In this document: positions 53,263-61,194 of the stretch, in pieces
Numbering within the stretch: position 1 is the first letter of the stretch
How the letters are laid out: every line of letters begins with the position of its first letter
Assembly: GCF_003268815.1 (NCBI RefSeq)
Contig: NZ_QLSV01000006.1
Location: 62,001-126,000 of the forward strand
Source: Flavobacterium lacus
Lineage (GTDB): Bacteria > Bacteroidota > Bacteroidia > Flavobacteriales > Flavobacteriaceae
Reading direction: 5' to 3'
DNA: 64,000 nt
Made by a program: the position numbers and the translations under genes
The notes under the pieces: generated by a model
Database searches by the model: none
What the model was told of the DNA's origin: nothing
Seen by the model: only the letters and a program-made list of their open reading frames with translations

Positions 53263-53883
53263 TTATGGTTGTTTGATTAAAACATACTGTCCCCATGGTA
53301 CATGAAACGACATGTAAGTTGGAGGAGTGTCATCTATCGGAATAATACTTCCTGTTTGTTGTAAACGCATGTGTGTTTTTTGTACGCCATTTTCATCTAC
53401 TCTTCTCAGTGTGATTATACCACTCAAGCCAGGAGCATTTCGAATGGGGTCTTTAAAACGCAATTTCACTCTTCTTTCATTCAAATTACATTCAGGACAA
53501 ACAGGAGCTTTTCTTTTATTAATTATTGAATAACCATATATGTTGTAATCATAAATATTTGAAAAGTTTTGATTAAGATTCGACAGGCTATTAACAATGG
53601 TTTGATTGTTTACTTCATAATGATATTCACCAACAAGGTAATCTATATAAACATTTCTATCTAAATTAAAAAACTGAGTTTTTTTTACAATTGTTATTGT
53701 TAAGGTAGTGTTTGAATCGCTAAATACCCAACTTCCAATGAATTGGTCTAAATCATTGTTTAGATCTTTGTAATAGGCTCCTTGTACATTTATGCTTGCA
53801 CCATAAAGTGGTAATTCTGGTGCTTGTGCCACGCAAAAACCCGAAAACAAAAGAAATAATAATAAAGTTGCAATTTGTTTCAT
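53263..53883 (-). CDS. DUF6705-like secreted protein (array member 3, type D)
   Basis: 206 residues with the standard leader. Body: YYKDLNNDLDQFIGSWVFSD, ITIVKKTQFFNLDRNVYI, the CxxC in PVCPECNLNERRVKL, and an end with GQYVLIKQP. It shares with member 2 (type B) the first mature residues ELPLYGASINVQGAYYKDL almost exactly, although the rest is different. This is another sign of segment-wise exchange. Confidence 0.85.
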   Translation of the reverse strand: MKQIATLLLFLLFSGFCVAQAPELPLYGASINVQGAYYKDLNNDLDQFIGSWVFSDSNTTLTITIVKKTQFFNLDRNVYIDYLVGEYHYEVNNQTIVNSLSNLNQNFSNIYDYNIYGYSIINKRKAPVCPECNLNERRVKLRFKDPIRNAPGLSGIITLRRVDENGVQKTHMRLQQTGSIIPIDDTPPTYMSFHVPWGQYVLIKQP

Positions 53884-53949
53884 GGTTTTACTATCAGCTT
53901 ATATAACGCATTGCTAATATAATCAAAAAAACCAATTGATTTTTTAGAT

Positions 53950-54582
53950 TTATTGCTTGATGAGTTCGTAGAAGCCTACAGGTAAATTATAGAAATCATA
54001 AGGACTCACTGTCCCATCAGCATAAGGTAATTTAAAGCCAAATATCGTCATGGTTAAAAAAATTTTTTCAATCCCATTTTCTATTTTATGTCTAAGAACC
54101 ACCTCAGGTTCATAGCCAAAGATATCTCTTTCAGGATCACTGAAAGGACCTTTGACCATTACATCATTTGGTCCACAATTCGGACAAACAGCAGGATTGT
54201 TAGGAACAGGTTTGATGATGATATTAGCTACAATGTTGTATTTAAAAGGCGTAGAGTGGTTGATTAACAAATTGGAGAGTGTGTTAATTTTTTCAATTCC
54301 ATTTTCAATGTAACGATATTCAGCCACTATAAAGTCCTCATAGACACTAATGTAACCATAATCAATAAATTGCATTTCTTTTTTTATAATTTTAATTATG
54401 AGTGTGTCCGATACATGTTCGTATTTCCATTCCCCAACAAACCTATTGAGGTCATCTTGCAAGTCTTTGTAATAGGCTCCTTGTACATTTATGCTTGCAC
54501 CATAAAGTGGTAATTCTGGTGGTTGAGCCACGCAAAAACCTGAAAACAAAAGAAATAATAATAAAGTTGCAATTTGTTTCAT
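53950..54582 (-). CDS. DUF6705-like secreted protein (array member 2, type B)
   Basis: 210 residues from the ATG at 54582, where the standard leader begins; an in-frame start at 54606 would place eight extra residues before it. Body of type B: YYKDLQDDLNRFVGEWKYEH; AVCPNCGPNDVMVKGPFSD; GFYELIKQ. It lies second in transcription order, 61 bases after type A. Confidence 0.85.
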   Translation of the reverse strand: MKQIATLLLFLLFSGFCVAQPPELPLYGASINVQGAYYKDLQDDLNRFVGEWKYEHVSDTLIIKIIKKEMQFIDYGYISVYEDFIVAEYRYIENGIEKINTLSNLLINHSTPFKYNIVANIIIKPVPNNPAVCPNCGPNDVMVKGPFSDPERDIFGYEPEVVLRHKIENGIEKIFLTMTIFGFKLPYADGTVSPYDFYNLPVGFYELIKQ

Positions 54583-54643
54583 GGTTTTTATCAGCTTATA
54601 ACTCAATGGCTAATGTAATCAAAAAAATATTTTATTTTTAGAT

Positions 54644-55258
54644 TTATTGCTTGATTAAAATCAGCTCTTGAAACAAGGGTAAGCTAATAGCTAAAGGTGT
54701 CGGGCTTCCTGCTACACGAGTTTCCATTCCTCTGAACATTTCTATTTTGATAGCTTCTTGTCCGTTGTGAGTACTTTTTCGCATTCTTAATTCACATGAT
54801 TTACCAGTAGTAATATCTTTGATATATCCCATTAGCCACCGTTCAGATGAAGGGCACTCTTCACAAAATCCATAACCTCCTCCCGGTAGAATTAAATTGC
54901 AACTAATCACATGTTTAATCCCATTCGAAAAATTACTGCTAACATCATCTAAAACATTGGCAATTTCTATTTTGTTAATTTTTAACTGATAGCCACCTAT
55001 AATCATGTCTTCAAAGTAGAAATTGTTCATGGAAGACACTTCTTTTTTCTGTAAAACAAACTTTAAATAGATGCCGTTCTCATCGTATAAATAAGTTCCA
55101 GTAAAATTATCAAAGATATTGTCTAAATCTTTGTAGTAAACACCTGTTTCAGCGTAATCAGGACCATCAATGTTTTTAATCGAGGTGTAGGATTTTGTTT
55201 GAGCCACGCAAAAACCCGAAAACAAAAGAAATAATAATAATGTTGCAATTTGTTTCAT
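54644..55258 (-). CDS. DUF6705-like secreted protein (array member 1, type A)
   Basis: 204 residues from the ATG at 55258 (standard leader); an earlier in-frame start would overlap the lipoprotein gene. Body: GVYYKDLDNIFDNFTGTY, FCEECPSSERWLMG, ELILIKQ. It is the near twin of the last member (50479). Together they bracket the array as direct repeats, so recombination between them could delete everything in the middle. Confidence 0.85.
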   Translation of the reverse strand: MKQIATLLLFLLFSGFCVAQTKSYTSIKNIDGPDYAETGVYYKDLDNIFDNFTGTYLYDENGIYLKFVLQKKEVSSMNNFYFEDMIIGGYQLKINKIEIANVLDDVSSNFSNGIKHVISCNLILPGGGYGFCEECPSSERWLMGYIKDITTGKSCELRMRKSTHNGQEAIKIEMFRGMETRVAGSPTPLAISLPLFQELILIKQ

Positions 55259-55268
55259 GGTTTTACTA

Positions 55269-55439
55269 TCAGCTTGTATAACGCATTGCGTCTTCTTGGG
55301 CATTAACTCTTTTCATAGTTAACTGTTTTTTTCCAAGATGAACCCCGTTTTCCAACTCAATAGATTCTAAATCCGGTTCTGCACAGTTTGTGAAAGTGAG
55401 TATAAAAATTCCTGAAAGTAATAGTAAAGTTTTTTTCAT
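55269..55439 (-). CDS. 56-residue lipoprotein leading the array
   Basis: An ATG at 55439 starts MKKTLLLLSGIFILTFTNC, a lipoprotein signal with lipidation at Cys19, and the frame ends at 55269. The mature part is about 37 residues (EPDLESIELENGVHLGKKQ, then TMKRVNAQEDAMRYTS). It is 10 bases before array member 1 on the same strand. Its last 30 bases (AATGCGTTATACAAGCTGATAG) are the same sequence found in the spacer of most array members, so the amplified unit begins inside this gene. Function unknown. Confidence 0.75.
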   Translation of the reverse strand: MKKTLLLLSGIFILTFTNCAEPDLESIELENGVHLGKKQLTMKRVNAQEDAMRYTS

Positions 55440-55621
55440 TGAAAGGAATTAATATTATAATTATTAAGAAAAACAAATAATTACAGCTATTCTATTACAA
55501 TAATATTAATTTTTTTTTCATTAAGCCAAAAAATAGTTAATAATTAATAAAATTATTATTACAAAACTAATCACAAATGATTTTATGATTTCTTGTGAAA
55601 TCTATTTTAAGTGTTTTTCTT

Positions 55622-56047
55622 TTAATTATAAACCCGCACAATCGGTCCGTTTACCTCTACTCGGTAACGTTTCATTGGGAACTCCAGACCTTCTCCTCCC
55701 AAACCTGTAAATAAATTATATAATTCTTCATCACATGGGCAAAGAGCGTTACTTCCCTGGATAATCATGGTTGAGCATGAACTCAAAGCTTGGTTTGGGC
55801 AAGCGGCATCAAAGGCATTGTAGCCACTACCGGTATTAAAAAGAATAACTCCTCTTACGCCGGCATTCGCCTGTGAAATATACACTCCATTTCCGGCAAA
55901 TTTTAACGAGCTGTAAAGTGGTAAATCCGTATTAATATCTACTGAAAAAGTAAAATTTGGTATATTGGGATTAAAATTATTAAAACGCTCGTTTTCACAT
56001 CCGGAAACGAAAACACTGGCAATGAGTAGTAGAACAAATTTTTTCAT
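55622..56047 (-). CDS. Rieske-like lipoprotein without histidine ligands
   Basis: 141 residues from the ATG at 56047 (lipobox Cys17, VFVSGC). The fold pattern resembles a Rieske domain: DAACPNQALSSC and NALCPCDEELYNLFTG, then LEFPMKRYRVEVNGPIVRVYN. In a true Rieske protein each loop supplies one Cys and one His; here Asn85 and Cys105/Asp106 stand in, with Cys83, Cys91, Cys103 and Cys105. The family is common in Flavobacteriaceae. A [2Fe-2S] cluster is doubtful; disulfides or a different metal are possible. Confidence 0.75.
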   Translation of the reverse strand: MKKFVLLLIASVFVSGCENERFNNFNPNIPNFTFSVDINTDLPLYSSLKFAGNGVYISQANAGVRGVILFNTGSGYNAFDAACPNQALSSCSTMIIQGSNALCPCDEELYNLFTGLGGEGLEFPMKRYRVEVNGPIVRVYN

Positions 56048-56273
56048 CAACAAATTTTTTGAATTCACAAATTTAATTTAATTACCTTTGAGTATCCTTA
56101 AAAAGGAATAAATTTTCAAATAATTAAAAATTATACTATCTTTGTTGTAAGGAATCCTCTCAAAGGGGATTTTTTCTATTTTATATAACGCTAAAAATAA
56201 CGATTTTATATAGCAAAGTTCAAGTAATATGAATTTTGAAAAAATTGAATTGCAATAAAAAACACATGAAGTT

Positions 56274-56750
56274 ATGAGTACAGTATCGTATTACACCGCA
56301 GAGGGTTTAAAAAAACTAAAAGAAGAATTAGAAAACCTTAAACATATTGAACGTCCAAAAGCGTCACAAGCCATTGCAGAAGCAAGAGATAAGGGCGATT
56401 TATCTGAAAATGCAGAATATGACGCCGCGAAGGAAGCTCAAGGATTATTGGAAATGCGAATTTCTAAAATGGAAGAGGTTTATTCTAACGCCAGATTGAT
56501 AGATGAGTCGCAATTGGATTTGACGAAAGCATTGGTTTTATCGAATGTAAAAATTAAAAACCAAGCCAACGGCATGGAAATGAAATATACCTTGGTTGCC
56601 GAAAGTGAAGCCGATTTAAAAACCGGTAAAATATCAGTAACTTCTCCAATCGGAAAAGGGTTGTTGGGAAAATCTGTTGGTGATGTAGCTGAAATTACAG
56701 TGCCAAACGGTGTTTTAAAATTTGAAGTGTTAGAAATTTCAAGAGACTAA
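56274..56750 (+). CDS. greA: Transcription elongation factor GreA
   Basis: 158 residues: an N-terminal coiled-coil hairpin (AEGLKKLKEELENLKHIERP; the acidic tip in DKGDLSENAEYDAAKEA) and a C-terminal FKBP-like domain (ITSPIGKGLLGKSVGD-type, here TSPIGKGLLGKSVGDVAEIT). It restarts stalled RNA polymerase by promoting transcript cleavage. It is followed 19 bases later by the HIT gene. A TATCTTTG element lies upstream. Confidence 0.97.
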   Translation: MSTVSYYTAEGLKKLKEELENLKHIERPKASQAIAEARDKGDLSENAEYDAAKEAQGLLEMRISKMEEVYSNARLIDESQLDLTKALVLSNVKIKNQANGMEMKYTLVAESEADLKTGKISVTSPIGKGLLGKSVGDVAEITVPNGVLKFEVLEISRD

Positions 56751-56769
56751 TTCTTAAAAATTTTAAGTA

Positions 56770-57159
56770 ATGGCAAGCATTTTTACCAAAATAATCAATG
56801 GTGAAATCCCATCGTATAAAATTGCAGAAGATGAGCATTTTATTGCTTTTTTAGATGTGAATCCCAACGCTAGTGGTCATACACTTTGTGTCCCAAAACA
56901 AGAAATCAATAAGCTATTCGAAATGGAAGAAGACCATTATTTGGCTTTGATGAAGTTTTCGAGAAAGATTGCTTTGGCTTTGGAAAAAGCAATTTCGTGT
57001 AAACGAATTGGTGTTGCCGTGGTTGGATTAGAAGTGCCTCACGTGCATGTACATTTAATTCCATTACAAGAAATGGATGATATGCGATTTCAAAAGAAAG
57101 TTACCCTAACTAAAGAAGAATTTGAAGCAACTGTGCAAAAAATACAAAACGAGTTATAA
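56770..57159 (+). CDS. HIT-family nucleotide hydrolase
   Basis: 129 residues with the histidine triad H91VHVH95L (VPHVHVHLIPL), and the N-terminal SIFTKIINGEIPSYKIAEDE of the HINT/HIT branch. These enzymes cleave nucleotide phosphoramidates or dinucleotides; the precise substrate is not fixed. Length is normal. Same strand as greA and probably co-transcribed. Confidence 0.94.
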   Translation: MASIFTKIINGEIPSYKIAEDEHFIAFLDVNPNASGHTLCVPKQEINKLFEMEEDHYLALMKFSRKIALALEKAISCKRIGVAVVGLEVPHVHVHLIPLQEMDDMRFQKKVTLTKEEFEATVQKIQNEL

Positions 57160-57161
57160 TT

Positions 57162-57190
57162 AAAATCCCGAGTTCATCGGGATTTTTTTT
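57162..57190 (+). terminator. Terminator after the HIT gene
   Basis: AAAATCCCGA (57162-57171) pairs with TCGGGATTTT (57177-57186), loop GTTCA, followed by T's. It lies between the convergent HIT and histidine-kinase genes. Confidence 0.85.
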
Positions 57191-57208
57191 ACAGTAAACT
57201 TTTCATTT

Positions 57209-58357
57209 TCACACTTTTTTAAAACTAACCAACATGGTCGTGCCTTTATCTACTTCGGATTGGTAGACTCTAATTTTTCCTTTATGGTATTCTTCCACTA
57301 TTCTTTTTGTAAGTGATAATCCCAATCCCCAACCGCGTTTTTTGGTGGTAAATCCGGGTTCAAATACTTTTTTAAACTGGTTTTTCGGAATACCTTTTCC
57401 GGAATCGGTGACTAAAATTTTTACTTCTTTTTCATCTTCCATAATTGTGAGTGATAGCTTGCCACGACCTTTCATGGCGTCAATCGCATTTTTTACTAAA
57501 TTTTCAATGGTCCAACTGTGAAGAATTGGATTCAAGTTAACCAATATAGTTTTGGTGGGTGCCGAAAAAGAAAACTCGATTTGCTTGGAAAAACGCGATT
57601 TCAAATAATCGAAGGATTGAATGGTTTCCGATACTAAATCTAATTTTTCTAAAACCGGCTCAGAGCCAACTTTCGAAAAACGATCGGCAATGGTTTGCAA
57701 TCGTGTGATGTCTTTTTCAATTTCTTTAATAGTATTTTCTTCTACATTTTCAATTTTTAATATTTCTAACCAACCAATTAAGGAAGAAAGCGGTGTGCCA
57801 ATTTGGTGTGCCGTTTCTTTTGCCATTCCTGCCCAAAGTTTGTTCTGCGTGGCAACTTTTGTACTTCTATAGTAATTGTAAACCAAAGCGGTAAATAGGA
57901 TGATAATCAGAATTAACGCAATGGGATAATATTTTAATTTGTTTAGTAAAGACGAATTTCCATAATACAAATACCAAAACTTACCCGTATTGTATTCAAT
58001 AACAATGGGATTGTTTTCCTTTTTTAATTTTTCTAGAAATTGAGTTAATTTTTCTTTATTAGAAATGATATTTTCATCAATGTTTCTTTGATTGATAATT
58101 GTGTCATTTTCAGTAAGGATAATCGGAATGGTTTTGTTATTGTCAATTATTTGTCGCGGAAGCTCAATGTCATCCGTGTCCGTATTGGCGTTGCTTACAG
58201 TTTTTAAACTTTCAGCCCAAAGTTCCATTTTTAATTTTTCTTCGCTTTTAAAAATTTGAAAAAAAGTATACGTATTCCAAAGAATCAGCGAAACAATCAC
58301 AAAAGAAGTGAGAATCAAAAACCATCGGGTTACATTTCTGCTTTCAGAAAACTGCAT
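57209..58357 (-). CDS. Sensor histidine kinase
   Basis: 382 residues from the ATG at 58357. Two membrane segments (about residues 12-28 and 145-161) enclose a small periplasmic domain. The phosphoacceptor is His184 in ETAHQIGTPLSSLIGW, an H-box variant typical of Bacteroidota. The ATP-binding parts are N-box NLVKNAIDAMKG, G1 DSGKGIP, and G2 GWGLGLSLTKRIV. No response regulator lies beside it, so it is an orphan. The signal sensed is unknown. Confidence 0.92.
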   Translation of the reverse strand: MQFSESRNVTRWFLILTSFVIVSLILWNTYTFFQIFKSEEKLKMELWAESLKTVSNANTDTDDIELPRQIIDNNKTIPIILTENDTIINQRNIDENIISNKEKLTQFLEKLKKENNPIVIEYNTGKFWYLYYGNSSLLNKLKYYPIALILIIILFTALVYNYYRSTKVATQNKLWAGMAKETAHQIGTPLSSLIGWLEILKIENVEENTIKEIEKDITRLQTIADRFSKVGSEPVLEKLDLVSETIQSFDYLKSRFSKQIEFSFSAPTKTILVNLNPILHSWTIENLVKNAIDAMKGRGKLSLTIMEDEKEVKILVTDSGKGIPKNQFKKVFEPGFTTKKRGWGLGLSLTKRIVEEYHKGKIRVYQSEVDKGTTMLVSFKKV

Positions 58358-58460
58358 AATTCTGTATTTAGGATAAAAGTAGTAAAATCTTGTTGGAATT
58401 GAAAAAATCAATCGGCAAATACTTTTCAATTTTATATATTTGTGTAAACTCAGATAAATA

Positions 58461-59339
58461 ATGCTTAGTATTTCTCCAAAAGATGTTTCACCTTTAAAAT
58501 TACAAGGTTATTTGCAAAGTTCGGTTGGTCCGAGACCCATTGCATTTGCCAGCACAGTTGATCAAAATGGGAATCCGAATTTGTCGCCGTTTAGTTTTTT
58601 TAACGTGTTTAGTTCCAATCCGCCGATTTTGGTTTTTTCACCTGCCAGAAGAGTGCGGGATAACACCATCAAACACACTTTAATTAATTGCGAAGCCACA
58701 AAAGAAGTGGTAATTAATGTAGTTAATTTTGATATTGTTCAGCAAATGTCACTTTCCAGTACAGAATATGCCGATGGCGTAAATGAGTTTCTAAAATCAG
58801 GTTTAACCATGTTGCCGTCAGAGATTGTCAAACCTTTTCGTGTGGCAGAAAGTCCGGTTCAATTTGAATGTAAAGTCAATCAAATTATTAGTTTAGGGAC
58901 AGAAGGCGGAGCGGGAAATTTAATTATTTGTGAAGTGGTGAAATTGCACATTGATGAATCTATTTTAGATGAAAATGGCAACATCGATCAACATAAAATC
59001 GATTTGGTTTCTCGTATGGGAGCCAATTGGTATTCGCGTTCCAATCTTGGGCTTTTTGAAATCCCAAAACCATTGGCAACCTTGGGAATTGGAGTCGATC
59101 AAATCCCTGATTTTGTTAAAGAAAGCCCCGTGTTTAGTGGAAATGATTTAGGGATGTTAGGAAATGTAGAAAATTTGCCATCAAGCGAAGAAATTAATAT
59201 ATTTGTAAACGAAAATATTCAGGTGAAAGGAGTTTTGAGTTCTGCCGATGAAATGAAGGTGCATCAAAAAGCAAAAGAATTCTTGAACAAGCAAGATGCT
59301 CTTTCGGCCTGGAAAATTTTGTTAGCCAAACGAGTTTAA
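58461..59339 (+). CDS. Flavin reductase family protein
   Basis: 292 residues. The N-terminal about 190 residues are a split-barrel flavin-binding domain (SVGPRPIAFASTVDQNGNPN, LSPFSFFNVFSSNPP). Such proteins bind FMN and reduce it or act as oxygenase partners; the substrate cannot be inferred. The C-terminal 90 residues are less conserved. It is divergent from the histidine kinase and followed, 35 bases later, by the DUF3127 gene. Confidence 0.9.
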   Translation: MLSISPKDVSPLKLQGYLQSSVGPRPIAFASTVDQNGNPNLSPFSFFNVFSSNPPILVFSPARRVRDNTIKHTLINCEATKEVVINVVNFDIVQQMSLSSTEYADGVNEFLKSGLTMLPSEIVKPFRVAESPVQFECKVNQIISLGTEGGAGNLIICEVVKLHIDESILDENGNIDQHKIDLVSRMGANWYSRSNLGLFEIPKPLATLGIGVDQIPDFVKESPVFSGNDLGMLGNVENLPSSEEINIFVNENIQVKGVLSSADEMKVHQKAKEFLNKQDALSAWKILLAKRV

Positions 59340-59374
59340 TATAAGCCAAATTAATAATTTTTAAAATCAAGATC

Positions 59375-59749
59375 ATGGAAGTTTCAGGAAAAATCAAAGT
59401 CATTAACGCCGAACAACAAGTTAGTGCATCATTTAGAAAAAGAGAATTAGTGGTTACCACAGATGAACAGTATCCACAACATATTATGGTAGAATTCACA
59501 CAAGATAAGTGTGATTTGCTTAACTCATACAAAGTGGGTGAAGGTGTAAAAGTATCAATTAACATTAGAGGAAGAGAGTGGGTGAGTCCACAAGGCGAAA
59601 CCAAGTATTTCAACTCTATTCAAGGATGGAGAATTGAGCGTTTGCAAGCAGAAGCTCCGGCAGCTCAAATGCCTCCTGTGCCTGCAGCGGAAGCTTTTGA
59701 ACCGGCTACCAACTTTAATGAAGAAGAACACGACGATTTACCGTTTTAA
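59375..59749 (+). CDS. DUF3127 protein with SSB-like acidic tail
   Basis: 124 residues. The first about 95 form a DUF3127 domain, an OB-fold-like protein (MEVSGKIKVINAEQQVSASF; GREWVSPQGETKYFNSIQGW). A Pro/Ala-rich linker leads to an acidic end, EEEHDDLPF, the same tail SSB uses to dock repair proteins. DUF3127 proteins are common in Bacteroidota and probably bind nucleic acid (inference from fold and tail). Confidence 0.88.
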   Translation: MEVSGKIKVINAEQQVSASFRKRELVVTTDEQYPQHIMVEFTQDKCDLLNSYKVGEGVKVSINIRGREWVSPQGETKYFNSIQGWRIERLQAEAPAAQMPPVPAAEAFEPATNFNEEEHDDLPF

Positions 59750-59770
59750 TTTGTAAAGAAGAGAATGAAC

Positions 59771-59813
59771 AAATTCCAAATTCCAATTTTATTTTTTTTG
59801 GGATTTGGAATTT
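59771..59813 (+). terminator. Inverted repeat downstream of DUF3127
   Basis: AAATTCCAAATTCC and GGGATTTGGAATTT pair at 13 of 14 positions around a 15-base T-rich loop. It lies between the DUF3127 gene and aat. A terminator is likely, though no long U-run follows. Confidence 0.5.
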
Positions 59814-59834
59814 CCTATTTAGACCTTTTAAGTG

Positions 59835-60476
59835 ATGTATTTTTTAAGTAAAGAGTTATATTTTCCACCTGTTTCAGAAGCTTCTTATGAAGGAATTTTG
59901 GCTGTGGGCGGAGATTTAAGCACAGAACGATTGCTTTTAGCATACAAAAAAGGCATTTTCCCTTGGTTTGAAGAAGACGAGCCCATTTTATGGTGGAGTC
60001 CGCCACAGCGAATGGTGGTGGATCCAAAAGAATATAAAATTGCTAAAAGCCTCCGAAATATCTTAAACCGAAAGATTTTTGAAGTTACGTTCAACCAAAA
60101 TTTTTCTGAAGTAATTAAAAATTGTCAAATTATAAAACGAAAAGGGCAACAAGGAACCTGGATTACTGATTCGATGTATGAGTCCTATCTAAAACTACAT
60201 GAATTAGGAATTGCAAAATCAGTTGAAGTGTGGCAAAATGATGAATTGGTCGGCGGTTTGTATGGCGTTGATTTAGGACATATTTTTTGTGGTGAAAGTA
60301 TGTTTAGCAAAGTGCCCAATGCCAGCAAAGTTGCATTTGTTTCTTTAATTGAAAAGTTAAAGCAAGAAAATTATCTTTTATTAGATTGTCAAGTGCATAA
60401 CGACCATTTGGAAAAATTAGGGGCGTTTGAAATCTCCAGAGATACTTATTTGAAAATTCTTAAATCTCAACGCTAA
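59835..60476 (+). CDS. aat: Leucyl/phenylalanyl-tRNA-protein transferase
   Basis: 213 residues with all the landmarks: LAVGGDLSTERLLLAYKKGI, FPWFEEDEPILWWSPPQRMV, TWITDSMYESYLKLHELG, and GESMFSKVPNASKVAF. The enzyme adds Leu or Phe to N-terminal Arg or Lys, marking proteins for ClpAP/ClpS degradation. I use the ATG at 59835 (a GTG three bases earlier is in frame). It overlaps the tag gene end by four bases, convergent. Confidence 0.96.
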   Translation: MYFLSKELYFPPVSEASYEGILAVGGDLSTERLLLAYKKGIFPWFEEDEPILWWSPPQRMVVDPKEYKIAKSLRNILNRKIFEVTFNQNFSEVIKNCQIIKRKGQQGTWITDSMYESYLKLHELGIAKSVEVWQNDELVGGLYGVDLGHIFCGESMFSKVPNASKVAFVSLIEKLKQENYLLLDCQVHNDHLEKLGAFEISRDTYLKILKSQR

Positions 60477-61033
60477 TTTCTTTTCCAACAATCTAAAAAA
60501 TGATCGTTTACCATTCCTGTTGCTTGCATGTGAGCATACATGGTAGTTGGTCCGATGAATTTAAAACCTCTTTTTTTAAGATCTTTACTGATTTTTTCAG
60601 CTAATGGACTGTAAGCCGGAACTTCCTTAAAGGAAGAGAAATTATTCACGATTGGTTTTCCATCCACATAACCCCAAATAAATTTAGAAAATGAACCAAA
60701 CTCTTCCTGCACTTTTATAAATGCTTTGGCATTGCTGATGGCGGATTTTATTTTTAACGTATTTCGAATAATTCCGGCATCTTTCATTAATTCTTGCACT
60801 TCATAATCGCCAAATAAAGCAATTTGTTGGTAATCAAAATTAAGAAATACTTTTCTGAAATTTTCTCTCTTTTTTAGAATTAAGTGCCAACTCACTCCGG
60901 CTTGAAAAGTTTCTAAAATTAAAAATTCAAACAACTTTTGGTCATTATAAACCGGTTCGCCCCATTCTTCATCGTGATAACGGCGGTATAAATCATCTTT
61001 TTCGCACCAAGCACACCTTGTTTTAGTTTCCAT
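60473..61033 (-). CDS. tag: DNA-3-methyladenine glycosylase I
   Basis: 186 residues. The zinc-binding and active-site start is RCAWCEKDDLYRRYHDEEWG, followed by FEFLILETFQAGVSWHLIL and, near the end, GFKFIGPTTMYAHMQATGMV. It removes 3-methyladenine from alkylated DNA. Length is normal. Convergent with aat, with the last four bases shared. Confidence 0.96.
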   Translation of the reverse strand: METKTRCAWCEKDDLYRRYHDEEWGEPVYNDQKLFEFLILETFQAGVSWHLILKKRENFRKVFLNFDYQQIALFGDYEVQELMKDAGIIRNTLKIKSAISNAKAFIKVQEEFGSFSKFIWGYVDGKPIVNNFSSFKEVPAYSPLAEKISKDLKKRGFKFIGPTTMYAHMQATGMVNDHFLDCWKRN

Positions 61034-61194
61034 ATTGTTTCATTTATTTAACAAATATAAAAAATCAAAGCCATAATTTACTTTTTACATCAAAATAGGG
61101 GGTGTTAACTAATAAATTAACAAAAATAACATATGTTGATACATAAATAGGGGGTTATTAATACATTTGTATGCTAATTAGAAATAATTTAATG

